Assembly (NCBI GenBank): GCA_930367205.1
Contig: OV884014.1
Span: 107,986,638 to 108,050,637 of the forward strand
Reading direction: 5' to 3'
Source: Acanthosoma haemorrhoidale
Lineage: Eukaryota > Arthropoda > Insecta > Hemiptera > Acanthosomatidae
DNA: 64,000 nucleotides
The notes below the pieces were generated by a model, which made no database searches, was not told where the DNA came from, and saw only the letters and a program-made list of their open reading frames with translations. The translations under genes and the position numbers were made by a program. Shown one piece after another: positions 33,915 to 45,695 of the stretch (within the stretch, counting starts at the first letter, position 1; each line of letters starts with the position of its first letter).

Positions 33915-35690
33915 TTAAACTAAAAATTTATAGCACATAATCTAAAAATAACAAAAATGAGTTTTAAGGGTCACAGGTCATGACCACGTGACCTGATCCA
34001 ACTGAAATACGAACTCGACCTGTTAAAAACCTTTTATGATTTAAGGATGTCAAGGGTCTAAGGCTGAATAGTATTCAGTTTAAATGTTTGCAACATTGAA
34101 AAAATGGTGAAACTGCTCATCATTGCAATAGAATCATGAATGGATCTATTTTATTAGGTTTGGTTTTTTATAAAAATAATACAATAAAGTGGCTTGTATT
34201 GAAGAGCCAAGACAAGGCTGTAAGGTGCAATAATATAGAACCTTGACTACAACAGAGCCAGTCAGATAATTTTATTAATCAAAGAAAACCTCGCTGTTGA
34301 GCAATTTCCCAGCAAGATGAAAATTGAACACTTGCTCTCTCAAGCTGCTAACAGTTACGAAAGGTAAGTTAGGCCAGAGATGAAAAAACTATTGCCCGTA
34401 GAAAATGAGGATCTATTTATAGGAGTGACTATATATTACGTGTGGCGATGGAACAAAAGCAATGGTGCTCTGGAAGAAAGTGGGTTAACTACCTGTTGTC
34501 GAATGGGGCAGGAGTACTTCAAGGCGCACCGCCCGGTCCGCTCTTAAACACTCTTCGGATCATCGCGAGCCACGTGGCTCCGCTCAAGTCATCTTAGACT
34601 TATCAAGATGGTGTGGAAATGTCAAGCTGTCTGCCAGATGGTCTTGTTGCTTTTGCAGCTCCACTTCCTCGCTCAAATGTCAAAACCTTATCAACATCGT
34701 AAGTGTAAGTAGTGTCGGTATGTTCAAAACTACCAGTCATGAAAATGACAAAAACCTATCTTAGATTCTATAACGGCCAGAAAACGCTGATTTAAAGTTG
34801 GTTAAGAAGTAATCATATAAACTTTGGGAGAGATTATGGTCGATATGCGAAAAGTTAAAGGTCCTCAAATCGAAACGAAGAGGCTAGTTAAGATCAAATA
34901 TTGTGAATTTTTTTTTTCAATTATTTAATAAAGCAATAGGTAACATAACTCGATATTATGTAATAAATACATAAATGAGTTTCAAGAGTTAATAATAGAA
35001 ATCTGCTTAATTTGTTTATTAAATGACTAACATTGCACTGCCATTAATTAAAAAGATCCTTTAAAATTGAGATTCAAAACTAAATTAAAGGAATCAAATT
35101 AAAAATCATACAAATAATTAAAATCACAATAAGATAATAATCAAGTCAAAATTTCAATTGTCAAAATGGGATACTCTACTATACTAAAATTCTAATTATA
35201 CTTAATAGATGTACATTGTCAGATATGGCTACTAATGGTCGCATTGGCGAACATTTGGGTCCATAAAAATAATCTATAATATTTATATCCAAATCTTGTC
35301 ATCAATACAACACTTGGTATATTTAACGGATTCACAATTTGGAGATAATATTGACATTCATTCCTCACATATTGTTCCATAGCACATGTTGAACACTTGT
35401 GCAAAGAGATACTAAGTGGAATACACACATGGCAGATAGTCAAAACGTCTGCTTTTGAAAACTGCTTTTCTAGAATGAGATGGTCGTACATTTAAGAGCA
35501 ATACCATTGACCACTTTGACAAGTTCCTTCGAAAAACCTAAGAGGCTTAGCACAAAACATTTCAAATACTATCTAATATTATTATATTAGGTACAATAAT
35601 AATATTCCAAGAAGAGGATCTGTCCTTGTAGAAGACATCAAGAGTACCAAAATTCAAAACTCAAAAAAAAAAAAAAGTCAAAAAACTCAC
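33915..35690 (-). other. Proximal intron 2 of the Dok-7-like gene, no other feature recognised
   Basis: Sequence directly after the exon 2 donor. It is AT-rich. The stretch at about 34440-34690 is less so but has no open frame of interest. I searched by eye for a continuation of the PH domain beginning with two bases that complete a G-- codon and did not find it. The 90-codon minus frame at 35219-35491 does not resemble a PH domain. Confidence 0.5.
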
Positions 35691-35736
35691 CTGCTACTGG
35701 CGATATCTTTCTGACGACACACCATCTGGACTTCCA
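35691..35736 (-). CDS. Dok7: Dok-7-like protein, exon 2 (PH domain, strands 1-2)
   Basis: On the minus strand a GACCTTTCAG acceptor (AG at 35738-35737) precedes 46 nt encoding WKSRWCVVRKISPVA plus the first base of a G-- codon, then the donor GTGAGT (35690-35685). The text continues exon 1 exactly in phase (exon 1 ends on a codon boundary) to give the DGKK-WKSRW block of a Dok-7 PH domain. In vertebrate DOK7 the next residue after SPVA is Asp, which would fit the split G-- codon. The 46-nt length also matches my memory of vertebrate exon 2 (coding positions 55-100). Dok-7 is a cytoplasmic adaptor with PH and PTB domains; in vertebrates it binds and activates the muscle kinase MuSK at the synapse. 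The insect role is less clear. The piece is too short to be found by ORF length. Confidence 0.85.
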
Positions 35737-37572
35737 CTGAAAGGTCACATACAGAATGAATTAGAAAATGCAATGATTGAGCACTTGGTTAGAGGATTTC
35801 TCACCTTGTAAGAGTGTAGCTATTTATAGCGAGTGCTAACCACGCAGCGAGCAAGAAGATTTTTCAGTTGAAGACAGGAGTAAAAGAATTAAAGCATAAA
35901 GACGGGTTTGGTTTTTCTTAGGCCGCCGGCTAAGCCCCCGGACTTAACACACAGCTCTCCACTTAAAAATCCCCCCCCCCCACGGTTTAAGGTAAATTTG
36001 CAAGATTCTTATTTCAAGATTTGTCTTTGGTGAGTAATAAGCCCGCTTGAACAAATCCTTTCAAGATAGCCCTGCTTTGGGGAAAGGGAAAGATTTAATT
36101 AAGTATTTATTTCTCGCTTCATCTTAACAATTATCTTATATTATTTGTATATTATTACACATACCTCGTAGTAGAGATACAGAAACTGTACACGACAGAT
36201 ACAACAACATGGTTTAACTGACAAACACCATAAATGGCGATGGGAGAAGATGAGCAATGACCAGAATCTAGCCGAACTTTAATTATAATTCCAGTTACAA
36301 ATATGTCGATAAATATTTAACTGCAATAAAAACATGTTACTGACTATCATTATTTTATTTGAAAAGTTACTTGTCAGTAATATTTAATAATGTTACCAGG
36401 GGCCTCTGCAATCGACATATTCGTTTTTTTTTTATATCGCTCGTTCTCGAACAAGATATTTTATTTTGATAGATATCGTTTTATTACAATTTTATGGTTT
36501 TCGATTTTTAAAGCCCGTAATTGCATTTGGCTTTAGTTAACTGCTTCAGTAAAATAAATCAAAGATCTTACTTTTATCATCTAGATATATATTTGTCATG
36601 TTTAGCCTAGACTTACAAGCTACAGGGAGCATATCTTAATTATTGCTCTCATCATAAAAACAAAGCTGCTCATCCACACATTTGAGACTAAGCTAAGTAA
36701 TTATTTTATTTTATTAAATCACTTTAATAACTAAAAGTAACTAGTAGTATAATCTGGGTTTACGAAGAGAATTAAAATAAATAAATGCTGGTATTCATTA
36801 TGGCCATATTCCTTAGCAAGTTATCAAATAGAATTTGGTCTGTTACAAAACAATCAATTCACGTCAAGAGCCCAGATGAAAATTTCCCTACGAAAAGACA
36901 ACAGGTTGTCCGATAGCAGATTTCCAATGGTTCCACCCTTTCACTGAGTGGCACTGTTTGTTGTCCCATTTACTTGTCAAATAATCTTTCATTCATCTGT
37001 GTGATAAATTGTCCTTTGTCACATATGTGGTATTGTTTTAGACGCGATGTCAAGTTCAGTTTAATATGCCGCAGTATAAAGCATTCAATATCAGAACAGG
37101 TTTACACATTGTCCACTATCAGTTTGTCTTCCTCACAAATTGACCAAGCTTAAGATGACAACTAAGTTCATACGCGACATTTTCTAAAGGAATTGACTAT
37201 TTTAGAGGTTAGAAAAAAAAATGTGCTAACACACATTACCTCTTTATATTATATTATAAAAGTAATATTGGAAAAAATATTAGCTATGGGTACATCCTTA
37301 GGATGTTCACATTTAAGTAATTAAGAATGAAATTTAGCAGGGTCGCAAAATAGTTTTATTACAAGAAAAGTTCATAAGTATGTAACCTATATTTACAATT
37401 TAGCTTCTTGTTCTTATAAATATTTTAAGAGGCATTTCATTACAATAATAATCATTTTCCACGAATGTTTTAAAATTGTTAGGTAATTCAAGGTATCAAA
37501 ATGTGATTGAGTTTTGTAATTTCCTAAACTGTAATGGTTATATTTACTAACATGGAACCATTAATTTATTGA
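35737..37572 (-). other. Intron 1 of the Dok-7-like gene, 3' part
   Basis: Between the exon 2 acceptor and the LINE at 37573. It is AT-rich with a poly-C run at about 35971-35981. No exon or element was recognised. Confidence 0.55.
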
Positions 37573-38164
37573 TTTTTTTTTCTTTTTTTTTTCTTATCTA
37601 AGCTCTCTAGTTAGAATTTCAGGATGAGGGAGAAATATAAAATATTTAGGGTGATCGGATCCTTGTACTAGGAGGACCTGCTTGAAGGTGGTATGAGAGG
37701 AGTAAGGAGTGTGGGGAGCCTCGGTGGAGGTTGATTGTTACGGTGCAGTGGTGAGAGTCCACTGGTGGCTGGGCCTAGAGTCTTCTCTAGGCATGTAGTG
37801 CAGTCGTAGTTAGTGTGATATCAGTGAGGGTGCCCCTTAGAGGCTTGTTGTTGGTGGGCCAAGCGCCGTGATGTCAACCATTTCTTCTGCTTTACTCGAT
37901 CTTGTGAGTTGCCATCGTGCCGGTAGCGGTGGTGGTGTCATGTCTCGGAAGAGAGGGTTTAGACTCTGCTTCATCTAGTCGAAGAACTTGATGTGACGTC
38001 GTATGATGGCTTCGGTGATGGTGGAGAGCTCGAACTTTTCGTGCATGTCGGAAGCCTTCATTTCACGAAAAGGGGTATGCCACAGTGCCGTTCGCAAGAT
38101 GTTGTTCTGGAAGCTCTGGAGGCGAGTTATGGTGCTAGCATGTAGGAATCTAAAGAGTGGTGCC
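37573..38164 (-). mobile_element. Jockey-like LINE, group B, 5'-truncated, with 11-bp target duplication
   Basis: The T-rich start (37573-37594) is the 3' poly-A of a minus-strand element. Sequence then follows the 6.2-kb copy (GATCGGATCC, GGTGAGAGTCCACTGG, GGCCTAGAG, the ORF tail GAAGCCTTCATTTCACG). It is flanked by TAATTTATTGA at 37562-37572 and 38165-38175. It sits within Dok-7 intron 1 in sense orientation. Confidence 0.92.
37830..38164 (-). pseudogene. Degenerate tail of jockey-type reverse transcriptase (group B)
   Basis: Aligned with the intact frame at 6467-6996, this copy shows the same order of blocks (the EMKA.D helix region encoded under CTTCATTTCACGAAAAGG, the RRHI.FFD helix, the PLP.R.. 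tail) but with substitutions and in-frame stops, so no long frame survives. It retains only about the last 110 codons. Confidence 0.7.
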
Positions 38165-38175
38165 TAATTTATTGA

Positions 38176-38920
38176 ATTAAATTGACGGAGAGATATGGCT
38201 CATTAGCATTCAACTATGTACGAGTAGCAGTGAAAAATAATTATATTTAAAACCAGAACAATTATAACCATCGATTGTTTTAATTATATACCGTGTAATA
38301 AAAATGTCTAAAGACCACGAATTATCAAAGAAAAGATAAAAATAAATTATGGGCCACCGGATAGAAGTATGTAATCGCGACAAGAATTTAATAATCATTA
38401 GGAAAAAAAACATTACTTTTTCCCGCAAAACACTTCCCATGACTGTGAATGGACAATCACAGCTGAAATTTCTATATTGGCGTGAGAAAGAGAGGCTAAA
38501 TTGTCCTATTAGACAATGGTATCTAGAAGACAGGACAAAGGCGACATTGTGCGCATTCGTGAGAGTGCTTCAGTGATTCATCAAGCCTATAGTGACAGTA
38601 TTTCAGATTCGCACTGAAGAAGGCTGTGGAAATATTATTTGCCATGCGCACTTATCTCACTTCTCCAACCTGACAATTGCCTAGGGTCGTGGGGATTGTT
38701 GCAATAGTTATGCTTAATAAACAGTAGATTCATATCTGTTCTAATATCCACAACAGCTATCATTTTAGTCTTGCTACTGTTTCTAGTAATTACCAGTCGT
38801 TAACAGTTAATTCATATAATGCTTTTTAACATTGACAAACCTGCTATCGGAAAATTATCGTCATATATTGACAAGTCGCCCACTCGTGCATGTTCGGTTC
38901 TTTCCGCATGTTTTCGCCTG
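38176..38920 (-). other. Intron 1, nothing recognised
   Basis: AT-rich sequence between the LINE and the tandem duplication. The open frames at 38210-38576 overlap on both strands and are not supported. Confidence 0.5.
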
Positions 38921-39456
38921 TATTCAAATGCATGTTTTTTTTCACTATTTTATATTTTGTCATTATTTTTGTTTGTTGAAAAGGTGGTTTTAAGTTACTG
39001 AAGTGTTTTAACAAATAAAACACCAATCTGTACTTAATGGTTGTGGAAAGCTTGGGCTGTGGTGCATGGAAGTTTTTGGCCATGCTAAATGCATATTCAC
39101 ACCTGGTAGATTTTGTGAACTGAAAGAAACCCTTGAATGGACTAAAATTGCATGAATGGCCTGCACCATGGCTTCCCATATAGGAATATATTCAAATGCA
39201 TGTTTTTTTCACTATTTTATATTTTGTCATTATTTTTGTTTGTTGAAAAGGTGGTTTTAAGTTACTGAAGTGTTTTAACAAATAAAACACCAATCTGTAC
39301 TTAATGGTTGTGGAAAGCTTGGGTTGTGGTGCATGGAAGTTTTTGGCCATGCTAAATGCTGAAGTATTCACACCTGGTAGATTTTGTGAACTGAAAGAAA
39401 CCCTTGAATGGACTAAAAACACATGAATGACCTGCACCATGGCTTCCCATATAGGA
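38921..39456. repeat. Tandem duplication, 2 x about 268 bp
   Basis: The first copy (38921-39188) and the second (39189-39456) share everything from TATTCAAATGCATG to CCCATATAGGAAT, with a few small indels (for example an added GAAGT and a T-run length change) and substitutions. Both carry the same minus-strand frame, with YRLVFYLLKHFSNLKPPFQQ in each, but no family is recognised. The copies are very similar, so the event is recent on the scale of the surrounding DNA. Confidence 0.93.
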
Positions 39457-40042
39457 ATGTTATCTATAACGACAGTACACAGACATAAGCATCCTGATAC
39501 ACGGCATCACCCGCATCAAACAGCCGAGGTTAAACCAAGTTCCCCGTACACAGACAACAGACTATTTGTCAAGTTTTAGGAGAGTAGTATTACGATGTGC
39601 TGAGATGTGATGCAATGGCTTGGAAATGGAGAAGATGCAGCCTTGAATGAGGACTCCAGTAAAACTGCGATGTGAGATAGCATCACACTCCGTGCAACAT
39701 CACTGCCACATGTACAGCCAAAGCATTCACTACAATGGGAATGGCAAGGCAGCAATGTTTCAGCTAAAGGCCATCATTCAGTGAAAGGTAGGCACTTTCG
39801 ATTCCTCTTAAAGCCAAATCAACTCTTCTCAAATATATAGTCGAGTGACTCTAGTTGACATATTTTGGCATTTCTCATCTAGTTTCCAAAACAGACAATT
39901 TTAGTTCAAAACAAAATGAAACTTTCGCATATTAGGGAGTTTGTAGCAAAACCGACGAGTTAGAGTTAAAAAAATTCAACAAAGCTACAGAAGCATGATT
40001 AAAAATTTGAAACAAGCTTTTATAATTACAATGAAAATAAAA
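39457..40042 (-). other. Intron 1 between the tandem duplication and the foldback
   Basis: No gene or repeat relative was found. The stretch at about 39460-39760 is less AT-rich than average. Confidence 0.45.
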
Positions 40043-42306
40043 TGATAAAGACAGTCTAGACAAGGCTGCAGTTATTAGGCTGTAAATGTCTTATATCAGT
40101 AGTTTCAAGGACCAGAGGCCTTTTTCACTAACACATTTGTCGACACAACGATTTTCATAATGACGTTTCATATTTGCGACTAGCCTGTTTTGATGTACAA
40201 TATTTGCTAAGTTGTGGCATATATATATGCAGCATAATAAGAATTGCATACTTGTAGCAAAGACATGTGAGCTGTTGGGAACATGTAACACGATAAACAC
40301 ATTTGTCGACACGACGATCTTTTCCAGCTCCGTATTGCAGACTACGCCGTCGGCACGACATGGCAACACTGTAGAGTCTTTGTGCTAGTAAGTCTTAGCG
40401 CTGCTTAGAAAGTTCGATATACGTTTTTGTATTTTATTGAATGTTGTCTATTTAATGTTGGCCTGGACTAAACCATTTTCCACGTATTCAATAATAATGT
40501 ACAAAAAACGACTAACATGTCTTGTTTTTTTCTATTTTGAACGTTTATATTTCAAAAAAACAACGAGCTAACGAAACCAATTATTACTCGTTTGAAAATT
40601 GTTCTAAAAGTTTGCTTATTTTTCAAATTCTCTTAAGTCACATTAGCAGTTCTCAAAATATCCTGAAATTAAAATTATACCTAGGATGAAGAGGAAAACG
40701 AGGCGCAGGCATTTGAAGAATGAAAGCTTTAGTGTATGATGGCGAAAACGTCATTGTTTCTTGGGATTTGAACCTTCATACTTAGTGTCTTATTTGGAAT
40801 AGTAGCATACAAAATCCAATATACATACATGTAATACTGTGAATGGAATATGTGCCAACATCCATCAACGATATGCCTAGACATTAATCACCTTTCTATT
40901 GCTGTCTGTCCATGGACAATAAAAATAAGGAACATGAATAATAACGCCAATTAGCAATCAGTAATTAACTTTATTAAAACTGAATAAATCAGGATTTAAT
41001 ACAACTTATTCTTATGAATATGTATATACGTTTTGATTAATGGCGCCTTCAATGCTGGTTAATTCGTTATACAATAACAGGTTACTTTTCCCCTATCAAA
41101 ATTAAAGAGATTTTAAACTCAAACAGGTACTGCCTGTAGGTCCTATCATAAATGTTTAAGTTACATTCCTTAGAAACACTTGCTAATGTGCTCTTTAGAG
41201 GTGCTAGGTTAAATACAATAACATTAAGGAAGACAAACATTCTCAAATAATAGTTGAGAAGCTGTTTAATAAAAGTATTCTCAATGATTTATGACCCATT
41301 GAAGAACATCACAAAATAAATGATTTTCCCAATCGCCATAGGCTATTTTAAAAGCTTTTTTCATTGCCAATATTTTACCTATTTCCGTTTTCGTTCATTT
41401 AAAAGAGGATTTTAAAAGAACACTTAACAAATTTAATGAACTGTAATGATATGCCGAGATATTTTGTTTTCTACTGAACTATTATTTATTTCTTTGATAT
41501 TATATTTATATATTTAGTGACAATTGATAATAATTTATAGAAATGTTTATATCATTCATGTGTTCCAAATCGAATGAAACGAGTCCTCCAAGGAAAGTTT
41601 CATTCATTCAGCACGAACAGGGCAGTCACAGGCCATATACTGGGAAGATGACCAAGACTATAACCCCACTGTCAACCGAGGGGATTGGTGTTAGTGAAAA
41701 AGGCATCTGGTCCTTGAAACTACTGATATATTTGACAAGATATTTACAGCCTAATAACTGCAGTCTTGTCTAGACATTATCATTACTTGTAAATCCACAA
41801 GGGTCACAGCAAGGCAACTTTGATAGGGGAAAAGTAATCAGTGATTGTATAAGGACTTGACCAGCATTGAAGGCGCCATTAATCAAAACGTATATACATA
41901 TTCATGAGAATAAGTTGTATTAAATCCTGATTTATTCAGTTTTATCAATAAAGTTAATTACTGATTGCTAATTGGCGTTATTATTCATGTTCCATATTCT
42001 TCTTGTCCATGGACAGACAGCAATAGAAAGGTGATTAATGTCTAGGCATATCGCTGATGGATGTTGGCACATATTCCATTCACAGTAGTACATGTATGTA
42101 TATTGGATTTTATATGCTACTATTCCAAATAAGACACTAAGTATGAAGGTTCAAATCCCAAGAAACAATGACGTTTTCGCCATCATACACTAATGCTTTC
42201 ATTCTTCAAATGGCTGCACCTCGTTTTCCTCTTCATCCTAGGTATAATTTTAATTCCAGGATATTTTGAGAACTGTTAATGTGACTTAAGAGAATTTGAA
42301 AAATAA

Positions 42307-43064
42307 TGTATAATTCCTTTATTGTGCTAAAATTACAATCTGCCTTGCTAGGCAATAAGTAATTAAGATATACTATCATTCATACCATATTTACAATTCA
42401 TCATTCACTCGCTCATTCATACAATATTTACAGACAGCCCAGAGGCCTTCCAAGTCCACATGCGAAGAGAAAGCGGAGTCTTGGGAAGTCCCCCAAGCTC
42501 CTCCGTCAGCCGCGTCACCGGATACTACCCAGTGGAGACTGAACAAGAGCGCGAGAGCCACAGACGCTCAGGACGTGATTGGAGAAACTGGCCATTGCCA
42601 GGACACCCACTGTCACGCGTTTATAGCAGGTCACGAGGCCACTGCCGTTTCAGTCTCCGAGGAGGATTATAGGGATGAGTGGCGCAGTGCAATGACTATG
42701 CTACAGGATTAGGGTGGTTGGAAAGGCTACTGTGGAATTTCATATACTTGGAAGGGATGAGTTCTAGAATGTAGGGTATATTAAGGTCGTTATGAAGGGT
42801 TTTGTTGCTGACATAATAAGGGGCATTTACTATTGTTCTGAGGACTTTGGATTGAAAGGATTGGATACGCTTGATGGTCGACTTTTTTGCTGTCCCCCAT
42901 AGCTCTATTCCGTATGTCCAGATTGGTTTAAGAATAACTTTGTAGATTAGTAGTTTATTTTCTATTGAGAGATGGGATGTCCTTTGAAGTAGTCTGTACA
43001 GTTGTCCAAAGCGTCTGTTTAGTTCTTGTCTTTTTAGTCTCCTATGTGGGTTCCAGGTTAGTCG
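42307..43064 (-). mobile_element. Jockey-like LINE, group A, inserted in the foldback arm, 11-bp target duplication
   Basis: The element is flanked by TTGAAAAATAA at 42296-42306 and 43065-43075. The empty site is preserved in the opposite arm of the foldback (complement at about 40605-40640), where GAGAATTTGAAAAATAAGC is uninterrupted. The insertion boundaries are therefore seen directly. It lies on the minus strand and is 5'-truncated at 43064. It post-dates the inverted duplication, or at least is absent from the other arm. Confidence 0.96.
42696..43064 (-). pseudogene. C-terminal jockey-type reverse transcriptase fragment (group A), frame intact
   Basis: From 43064 down to a stop at 42696 the frame is open for about 122 codons: LTWNPHRRLKRQELNRRFGQ, LYRLLQRTSHLSIENKLLIY, KVILKPIWTYGIELWGTAKK, RIQSFQSKVLRTIVNAPYYV and a tail ending LSNHPNPVA. 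The blocks and their order are those of the end of jockey-clade ORF2. The frame happens to extend to 43163 on the minus strand, but the first 33 residues of that longer frame come from the host foldback repeat, not the element. The catalytic domain is missing. Confidence 0.9.
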
Positions 43065-43513
43065 TTGAAAAATAAGCAAACTTTTATAACAATTTTCAAA
43101 CGAGTAATAATTGGTTTCGTTAGCTCGTTGTTTTATAAAATGTACATGATCAAAGATGCACATGTTTTTTGTACATTATTATTGAATATGTGCAAAATGG
43201 TTTAGTCCAGGCCAATATTAAGTAGACAAATTTGAATGATATACAAATACGTATATCGAAGTTCCTAAGCAGCGCTAAGGCCATATTTTACTAGCACTAA
43301 GACTCCACAGTGTTGCCATGTCGTGCCGACGGCGTAGTCTGCAATACGGAGCTGGAAAAGATCGTTGAGTCGACAAATGTGTTAGTGAATAAGGCCTCTG
43401 GTCCTTGAAACTACTGATATATTTGACAAGACATTTACAGCCTAATAACTGCAGCCTTGTCTAGACTGTCTTTATCAATACTTGTAAATCCACACGGGTT
43501 ACATCAAGGCAAT

Positions 43514-45486
43514 GGCGTTAGTGCGTTATGTAACAGGTAAGCAGTAACTAACTTGTGCAATCTCACTATCTGCCTAGATTGTACGCGGCACAGCAGACTA
43601 CCAACTAGCTACGAAATTACACCTAATTTAGACAATAGCTATGACATCTTTCAGTCGGCAACAGGTGCAACAAAAAGATCTTGAGACATTAATATGTATT
43701 ATTATTATTATTTTTTGTTCCGGCATTTGTGCACCGCGGCCTCACTGAGACCTATTGTGCGCCGTCCATGTCTCTGTCCTAAATATGTGACAGGCCCACG
43801 GCCTTTGTAAATCTGAGGACACTGAATGGATCGATCAGTTCACATAGTTTGGGGTCTACAATGCGATCGCTACCAACATTAATAACTCATCGAAATTGGC
43901 GGTGCACACATTTGCAAATTTTTGGATTTCTTGTCCATCCACCGAGGGTGAGAAATTACTAAACAATATATAGCTCTGAGTCTTGAGGAACCTTACAAGA
44001 ATGTAAGTACGTTATTTTTTTAACTATGATTATTTGGTTTATTATTAGAAGGAGTTATTTGGGATGCCTACTGGGTAGGAAGAATTAAACATGGCAAATT
44101 TGGTTGGTTAGCTACATACACAATATCTCTACATCCCTTTTTCGGCACGGCTAAGAATATTTAAATAAATTATCTCTCGCTGTTTTTTTCTGCCATTAAC
44201 GTAGCAACTCCAACATTATCTGCAAAATTAAACCCTAAAGAACTAGCAGTAACGATATAAAAAATAACAAAAATAGCCGAGACAGAAATGCAAACATAAA
44301 AAATAGAGAAGTATCCTAACCTATAACAGATAATGAACACGAGAGCTCCAAGGTATTTATCCCAGTTGCATCATCTGCTTTAATTTATGCTATGGAATTG
44401 GAATCCTTTAAAACAATTCGTCAAAGCCGGCATTCTATTCCCATCGATATTCCTCACTCACCCTCTTCTTAAATCTGGACTTTACACCACTTCTTTGTCT
44501 CCCATAAAATCCAAAAATTCATAATTTATTTTGTGTTCATTCCCCATTTTAATATATCTCTAATATAAATATAACTTTCCCCTTATATGTCAGTTACAAT
44601 ATTATTCCGTTTGCTCATTGAAGTCGGACCACATGTGCACATAGCCGTATCATTATTTATAAGCTACATCGGTATAATCTTTTTTTTTGTCAACTAGACA
44701 TAGTTATTAGTACCTTATAGAATGAAGTGTTTTTTCATTTCATTTGAGGCATGTTGTAAATATAGCCAGCAAGTATATAGGATCTGGTATTAATATTGTA
44801 GCTTACTAATTTCGATTCTATTTGCCAATAGCAGAAGTGAGGAGAAAATTGCCGGTCTGCGCAATAAAGCTGTGTCGTTCACTTTTCTGTCAAACCAACA
44901 TCAGCAATTTATCAGCATAGTACCTCCTCTAGCCATTTTTAACAACGAGTCATGATAAAACCTGTTTAATCTGACTATCGTACCTTATAACAATTGCAAA
45001 CAATCAATACTAAGGACTTTGCTGTAAAATTAATTGATATGTTCTATCTTTAAATATATTCAAACTGAAATTTTTCAAAGAAAGAAGCCGACACATCATT
45101 TTATGTCTTAAATATTTTTTTTCTTTCAAACTATGATCATTTATCACAAATTCCACGAGTACATCTGCGGACAGAAGAATGTTTTTTCTTTATCGTCTTC
45201 CACTATCAGCTTCAAACAAATAATCATTTTTTCAAACTTTGATTGGTAATGTGGCGAATCAGTTTCACGACGTTATCAATGCACAGATTGTACGCTGACT
45301 TGTTTATTTTTAAACAATTATACTCGTTGTTTGTTAATTTTAGTCCAGAGAATTCACAAGTCAACAAATATGTCATTTAGTAAATGGAAATATAATTTTG
45401 ACTGGAAAAGAGTTTAAAATTGTCAGTGAAATTCCTGATAAATAAATAAAAAGCCCTTTACAATGCATTACAATATGGGCTACAAA
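43514..45486 (-). other. Intron 1, nothing recognised
   Basis: AT-rich intron sequence of the Dok-7-like gene. No repeat partner in the window and no frame of interest were found. Confidence 0.5.
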
Positions 45487-45498
45487 CAGAGAGAGAGG

Positions 45499-45539
<41 letters not shown>

Positions 45540-45552
45540 AGAGAGAGGGAGG

Positions 45553-45586
<34 letters not shown>

Positions 45587-45590
45587 GAGG

Positions 45591-45624
<34 letters not shown>

Positions 45625-45695
45625 GAGAGAGGGAGAGAGAGAGAGAAAGGAGAGAGAGAGGGAGAGAGAGGGAGAGAGAGAGAGAGAGAGAGAGA
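45487..45695. repeat. GA-rich microsatellite, about 210 bp
   Basis: A long run of GAGAGA with scattered GGGA variants. On the transcribed strand of the Dok-7-like gene it is a CT-rich polypyrimidine tract within intron 1. The frames across it on both strands (Arg/Glu- and Ser/Leu-rich) are low-complexity artefacts. Confidence 0.97.

Larger units (their letters stand above)
40043..43513. repeat. Large inverted repeat (foldback-type element) in Dok-7 intron 1
   Basis: The left arm (40043-41100) and right arm (41819-43477) are reverse complements over nearly their whole length once two insertions are set aside: about 165 bp in the left arm (about 40130-40311, bounded by a 22-bp direct repeat containing ACATTTGTCGACAC) and the 758-bp LINE at 42307-43064 in the right arm. 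About 890 bp of each arm is paired, with roughly one mismatch or small gap per 15-20 bp. The spacer is 41101-41818. A copy of the right outer end also lies in the spacer at 41690-41816 in direct orientation to 43381-43511. No transposase was recognised. It may be a foldback DNA transposon or an inverted duplication. Confidence 0.9.

Noticed and set aside
38844..39440. Two long minus-strand frames with the same protein text
   Set aside because: They arise from the tandem duplication of one unit; no start context, no known family, and the frames are not bounded by gene signals.
43065..43163. First 33 residues of the long minus frame at 42696-43163 as part of the reverse transcriptase
   Set aside because: The target duplication at 43065-43075 shows that this part is host foldback DNA.
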